Shown one piece after another: positions 60,362 through 64,000 of a stretch of 64,000 bases of DNA. The stretch spans positions 1 through 64,000 of the forward strand of contig JAEKKH010000154.1 in the NCBI GenBank assembly GCA_019510465.1, written 5' to 3'. Made by a program: the position numbers and the translations under genes. The DNA comes from Burkholderiales bacterium (GTDB lineage Bacteria > Pseudomonadota > Gammaproteobacteria > Burkholderiales > Burkholderiaceae_C). Position 1 is the first letter of the stretch. Each line of letters starts with the position of its first letter. Below the pieces are notes generated by a model. That model saw nothing but the letters and a program-made list of their open reading frames with translations, did no database searches and was not told where the DNA came from.

Positions 60362-62272
60362 ATGCGATCCACGCTCTTGCCCGGCACGCGCCTGCGCGCC
60401 GTCCATCTTCTTTTCGCCTGCCTTGCCGGTGGCAGCCTGCACGGGTGCTGGGACGACGGTTCGCCCGACGCGCCGCCCGCCGCCACGCCGCCGCCCGCGC
60501 CGACCCCGGCGCCTCAGTCCTACACCGTGGGCGGCGCCGTCAGCGGGCTGGGTGCCTCCGGACTGGTGCTGGCCAACGGCGAGGACACGCTCGCCGTGGC
60601 CGCCGGTGCCACGGCCTTCACGCTGCCCACCGCCGTCGCCCCGGGCGCGAGCTACGCCGTCGCCGTCAGGACGCAGCCGCAGGGCGAGCAATGCAGCGTG
60701 GGCAACGCCACGGGCACGATGGCGGGCGCCAGCGTGACGAACGTGGCGGTGACCTGCGCCGTGCTCGCGCACAGCCTGGGGGGCAGCATCTCCGGCCTGC
60801 CGTCCACGGGCCTCGTGCTGGGCAATGGCACCGACACGGTCGCCCCGGCGGCCGGCGCGCTGTCGTTCACGTTCGCCTCCCCGGTGGCCGAAGGCGGCAG
60901 CTATTCGGTCGCCGTGCAGGCGCAGCCCTCGGGCGCGACCTGCAGCGTGGGCAGCGGCTCGGGAACGATGGGCAGCGCCGACGTGAACGCGGTCGCGGTG
61001 ACCTGCTCCGCGAACGCCTACCACCTGAGCGGCTCGATCACCGGCCTGGCCACCGGCGGCCTCGTGCTGGCCAACGGCGCGGACACGGTGAGCCCGGCGT
61101 CCGGCGCCACCACCTTCGCGTTCGCCCGCGCGGTGGCGTTCGACGGCAGCTACAGCGTCACGGTGCAGCAGCAGCCCGCCGGGCAGGCGTGCGCCGTCGC
61201 GGGCAACTTCCCCGCCACGATGGGGCCGGGCGACGTCACGGACCTGTCCGTGACCTGCACCGCCGTCGGCGCGCTGTCGCTCGTCGCCGGGCAGGCGGTC
61301 TGCCCGATCCCGGACGGCCCGCTCGCCGGCCACGGCGCCGGCGCCAGCGTGCCGCAGGCCGAGGGCCTCGCCTTCGACCGCAACGGCAACCTGCTCGCGA
61401 TCGGAACGCAGGCCAAGGTGCTGCAGAGGATCACGCCCGCGGGCGACGTGAGCGTCCTGGCGGGCAACAGGTCCAACGCGGGCCCGGTCGATGGCACCGG
61501 CGCGGGCGCATCGTTCGGCTACCCGCTGGGGATCGCGCTGGACGACGCCGGCAATCTCGATATCACAGACCAGTACTTGATGCGCCGCGTCACGCCGGCC
61601 GGTGTCGTGACGACCCTGGCCGGCGCCGCGAATTCGCCGGGGCTGGTCGATGGCACGGGGTCGGCCGCGCGCTTCAACTTCATGAAGGGCGTCGCGACGG
61701 ACACGGCCGGCAACGCCTACATCGCCGATTCGAACAACAACGTGATCCGCAGGATGACGCCTGCCGGCGTCGTCACGACCTTCGCGGGGGGCGGGAGCGC
61801 CGGCGGCAGCGCCTCGGGTTTCGCCGATGGCACGGGCACGGCGGCGCTCTTCTCGGGGCCGGTGGCGGTCGTCATCGATGCCGCGGGCAACCTCTACGTG
61901 GCGGACTACCTCAACTGGGCCATCCGCAAGATCACGCCGGCCGGCGTCGTCAGCACGCTCGCCGGCGGCGGCCCGACGCACGGGGGCCTGGCCGACGGCA
62001 CGGGCAGCGCCGCGCGCTTCGGCGGCACGACGTCCCTGGCGCTGGGGCCGGCCGGCAGCCTGTACGTGCTGGACCAGGCCTACTCCGCGGTCCGTCTCGT
62101 GACGGCCGACGGCGTGGTCACGACGCTGGCGACGCAGCCGGGCTTGCAGACGGGCCCGATCTCGCCGACCTCGTTCACGATGCCCAGCCAATCGACCGTG
62201 GGCATCGCCGCCGACGCCAGCGGGACGCTGTTCATGGCCTCGGGCTGCTCGATCCAGAAGTTCGGGCCATGA
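60362..62272 (+). CDS. NHL-repeat beta-propeller lipoprotein with three N-terminal repeats
   Basis: 636 residues. Signal peptide with lipobox GSLHGC near residue 29, a Pro/Ala linker, and three about 83-residue repeats (starting near 55, 140 and 223) that share the pattern VGGAVSGLGASGLVLANGED and VAVTC endings, each with a paired Cys. The C-terminal half (from about 325) is an NHL-type six-bladed propeller with repeats of the form GVVTTLAGAANSPG, VDGTGSAARFN and DTAGNAYIADSNNNVIRRMTPAG. Lipid-anchored exported protein, probably for binding or surface display. Strong AGGAGGA site. The stop is immediately followed by two 65-bp elements. Confidence 0.85.
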   Translation: MRSTLLPGTRLRAVHLLFACLAGGSLHGCWDDGSPDAPPAATPPPAPTPAPQSYTVGGAVSGLGASGLVLANGEDTLAVAAGATAFTLPTAVAPGASYAVAVRTQPQGEQCSVGNATGTMAGASVTNVAVTCAVLAHSLGGSISGLPSTGLVLGNGTDTVAPAAGALSFTFASPVAEGGSYSVAVQAQPSGATCSVGSGSGTMGSADVNAVAVTCSANAYHLSGSITGLATGGLVLANGADTVSPASGATTFAFARAVAFDGSYSVTVQQQPAGQACAVAGNFPATMGPGDVTDLSVTCTAVGALSLVAGQAVCPIPDGPLAGHGAGASVPQAEGLAFDRNGNLLAIGTQAKVLQRITPAGDVSVLAGNRSNAGPVDGTGAGASFGYPLGIALDDAGNLDITDQYLMRRVTPAGVVTTLAGAANSPGLVDGTGSAARFNFMKGVATDTAGNAYIADSNNNVIRRMTPAGVVTTFAGGGSAGGSASGFADGTGTAALFSGPVAVVIDAAGNLYVADYLNWAIRKITPAGVVSTLAGGGPTHGGLADGTGSAARFGGTTSLALGPAGSLYVLDQAYSAVRLVTADGVVTTLATQPGLQTGPISPTSFTMPSQSTVGIAADASGTLFMASGCSIQKFGP

Positions 62273-62400
62273 GCGCACGCCAGGCCGTTCCGAAGGGCGC
62301 TCGCACCGCAGCCCGCAGGGCGGAGGTTTCCACATGAGCGCACGCCCGGCCGTTCCGAAGGGCGCTCGCACCGCAGCCCGCAGGGCGGAGGTTGCCTGGT
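62271..62400 (+). repeat. two tandem copies of the 65-bp boundary element
   Basis: Copies at 62271-62335 and 62336-62400, each starting GAGCGCACGCC and ending just before GAGCG; they differ at a few bases only (for example CAGG or CCGG, TTTCCACAT or TTGCCTGGT). Each copy carries CGAAGGGCGCTCGCAC and GCAGCCCGCAGGGCGGAGG. The lipoprotein TGA sits at the left edge, as coxM's TGA does at 56518. Each ends in ATGAGCG or GTGAGCG, a potential start, but no convincing gene follows. Confidence 0.9.
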
Positions 62401-62461
62401 GAGCGCGCCGGCCGTCACGCTCGTGCGCGAGCGAGCCGGCGGCGGCAGCGGGCCACCCGGC

Positions 62462-63013
62462 TCAGGCCGGGACGTCCTCGGTCGCCGCGGTCTGGCCGCC
62501 CAGCTCGCGCAGCAGCCACGCGCGCGCCTTCTCCCAGTCGCGCCGCACGGTGCGGTCCGTCAGGCCGAGCGCGGCCGCCGTCTCCTCGTCGTTGTAGCCG
62601 CCGAAGAAGCGGCACTCGACCACCTGGGCCAGGCGCGCGCTGAACCGGCCCAGGCGCTCCAGCGCGTCGGCCACTTCCAGCAGGGATTCGGCGCTCGGCG
62701 CCGGCAGTTCCGGGGCGTCGTGCAGCGCCACTTCGGACGCCCCACCGCCGCGCTTGTCGGCGAGGGCCTCGCGGGCCAGGTTGACGAGGATCTGGCGCAT
62801 GGCGATCGCGGCCGAGCGCATGAAGTGCTGGCGGTCGGCGAACCCTTCGCTGCGCTGAAGGCGCAGGTAGGCCTCGTGCACCAGCGCGGTGGTCTGCAGC
62901 GTGGAACCCGCGGAAACCCGCCAGCGCGCACTGCGCGCCAGGCGGCGCAGGTCGTCGTACAGCACGGGAACGAGCAGTTCGGCGGTGGCCAGGGTGTCCG
63001 GTGGGGTCGACAT
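62462..63013 (-). CDS. ECF sigma factor (TIGR02999-type)
   Basis: 183 residues. Sigma2 VPVLYDDLRRLARSARWRV with LQTTALVHEAYLRLQRSEG and FADRQHFMRSAAIAMRQILV; sigma4 RLAQVVECRFFGGYNDEETA and AALGLTDRTVRRDWEKARAW. This matches the ECF type found next to serine/threonine kinases, whose member kinases phosphorylate and activate them. The divergent neighbour at 63113 is such a kinase. Start at 63013; no strong ribosome binding site. Confidence 0.9.
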   Translation of the reverse strand: MSTPPDTLATAELLVPVLYDDLRRLARSARWRVSAGSTLQTTALVHEAYLRLQRSEGFADRQHFMRSAAIAMRQILVNLAREALADKRGGGASEVALHDAPELPAPSAESLLEVADALERLGRFSARLAQVVECRFFGGYNDEETAAALGLTDRTVRRDWEKARAWLLRELGGQTAATEDVPA

Positions 63014-63112
63014 GCCTCGTCAGCGGTTGCGACGCCGGGAACGGCGCCGCGGCACGCGCGTGCTCGTTTTCACTGGCGCTTCCACGGCTCGCTGGGATAG
63101 ATTCTGCGGGAC

Positions 63113-64000
63113 ATGGTCGACACCGTCACTCCCGAGGACCGAAGCGCCATCAGCTGGCAACGCGTCGAAGCCGCGCTCGACCTGCTGCTGGCCTTGCCCG
63201 CGAACGAGCGCGAGGCCGCCACGCAGCGCATCGCCGACGGCGATGCGGCGCTGGCGACGGAACTGCGGTCCTTGCTCGCCCACATGGCGACGGGAGACAG
63301 CCTGCTCGATCGGCCCGCGGCCGAACTGCTGTCCACCACCGCGCTCCCTGACAGCGGCCTGGCTCCCGGCACCCGCCTGGGGCCATGGGCCGTCGTCGGG
63401 CCGATCGGTCGCGGCGGCATGGGCCACGTCTACCGGGGCCGGCGCGCCGACGGGCAGTTCGAGCAGGACGTCGCGATCAAGCTCGCCCGCGCCGACTCGA
63501 TCGCCGCATGGCAACGCTTCCCGCTCGAGCGCCAGATCGTGGCGCGGCTCGATCATCCCGGCATCGCCCGCCTGATCGACGGCGGCATCGCCGACGGCGG
63601 CCAACCCTACATGGTGATGGAGCTGGTGTCCGGCCAGGAGATCACCACCTGGTGCGACAGCCACGGTGCCAGCCTGGCTCGACGCCTGGCCCTGTTCCAG
63701 TCGGTCTGCGACGCGGTGGCCTACGCGCACCGGCACCTCGTCCTCCACCGCGACATCAAGCCGTCCAACGTGATGGTCACCGACGACGAACGCGTCAAGC
63801 TGCTGGACTTCGGCATCGCGCGTCTGCTCGATGCAGCCGGCTCGGCCACGACCGCCGAACTCGTCCTCACCCCGGCCTACTGCGCCCCCGAGCAGCTCAG
63901 CGGACAAGCCTTGTCGACGGCCACCGATGTCTACGCGCTCGGCCTGCTGCTGCACGAGCTGCTCACGGGCGCGAGCGCGCAGCGCGTGTCGGGCCTGCCC
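63113..64000 (+). CDS. Ser/Thr protein kinase (N-terminal part, cut by window end)
   Basis: At least 296 residues. An about 85-residue helical N-terminal region precedes a PknB-type kinase domain: Gly loop GRGGMGHVY (about 99-107), Lys123 in VAIKLA, catalytic HRDIKPSNVM at 212-221 and DFG at 232-234, followed by the activation segment ending APEQLSG. All key residues are present, so it is probably active. Paired with the divergent ECF sigma factor. The C-terminal part (often tetratricopeptide or sensor repeats) lies outside the window. Confidence 0.92.
   Translation, partial: MVDTVTPEDRSAISWQRVEAALDLLLALPANEREAATQRIADGDAALATELRSLLAHMATGDSLLDRPAAELLSTTALPDSGLAPGTRLGPWAVVGPIGRGGMGHVYRGRRADGQFEQDVAIKLARADSIAAWQRFPLERQIVARLDHPGIARLIDGGIADGGQPYMVMELVSGQEITTWCDSHGASLARRLALFQSVCDAVAYAHRHLVLHRDIKPSNVMVTDDERVKLLDFGIARLLDAAGSATTAELVLTPAYCAPEQLSGQALSTATDVYALGLLLHELLTGASAQRVSGLP

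Overview
This 64 kb window is a chromosomal segment from a very GC-rich Gram-negative bacterium. It is most likely a betaproteobacterium of the order Burkholderiales, near the Rubrivivax/Leptothrix/Roseateles group. That placement is inferred from the complete aerobic phenylacetate (paa) gene set, the lysR-lysA pair, a Burkholderiales-style second ClpP, a polyhydroxyalkanoate-system protein, and many lipoproteins and signal peptides. No rRNA, tRNA, CRISPR array, insertion sequence with a transposase, or prophage was seen.

Layout. (1) 1-7.6 kb: lipoprotein fragment, SnoaL-like protein, DUF2867/HxlR divergent pair with two operator-like palindromes, PHA-system protein, orphan periplasmic binding protein, hybrid histidine kinase (HAMP-PAS-HK-REC-REC-Hpt) and a STAS-like protein. 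(2) 7.7-16.2 kb: secreted hydrolase, ECF sigma factor with SnoaL tail facing a dihydrofolate-reductase-fold protein, PQQ-type sugar dehydrogenase, lipoprotein plus DUF1566 pair, class II aldolase, and a zinc-ribbon/DUF2628/pilin-like chimera. (3) 16.5-33 kb: five-PAS GGDEF-EAL protein, tandem-ABM protein, phhB, lysR-lysA, dienelactone hydrolase, sedolisin (S53) protease, ClpP paralogue, two methyltransferase/membrane genes, MFS transporter, DUF4303-ferredoxin pair, and a small Cys-rich protein under a LexA-box-like site. (4) 33.2-45.4 kb: phenylacetate catabolism, in transcription order paaG-paaI-paaK-paaA-B-C-D-E-paaR(TetR)-binding protein-paaZ on the minus strand, with paaY divergent. A perfect 14-bp palindrome lies between paaG and paaY. 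paaK makes phenylacetyl-CoA, paaABCE(D) epoxidises it, paaG isomerises it, and paaZ opens and oxidises the ring. paaI and paaY are thioesterase-type salvage genes. paaF, paaH and paaJ are not in the window. (5) 45.5-52.7 kb: small protein, a degenerate endonuclease V relative, methyltransferase, hydrolase, large M1 aminopeptidase, and an overlapping VOC-ArsR-(SRPBCC + CHAP-like fusion) operon. (6) 52.8-60.3 kb: coxS-L-M-D-E-G-F, a form II molybdenum hydroxylase of the CO-dehydrogenase family with its maturation genes. (7) 60.4-64 kb: NHL-repeat lipoprotein, and an ECF sigma factor facing a Ser/Thr protein kinase cut by the window end.

The most unusual features are repeats. An 81-bp GC-rich unit occurs five times in tandem at the 3' end of paaZ. 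A diverged copy of the same unit lies in frame inside paaD, adding about 40 residues ahead of its cysteine motif. A 65-bp element sits exactly at gene boundaries at coxM/coxD and, as a tandem pair, after the NHL lipoprotein, and it carries a Shine-Dalgarno-like string and a start codon. Two intergenic REP-like clusters share a GGGGTC core. The most unusual protein is a SRPBCC domain fused to a TIGR02594/CHAP-like cysteine hydrolase domain inside an arsR operon.
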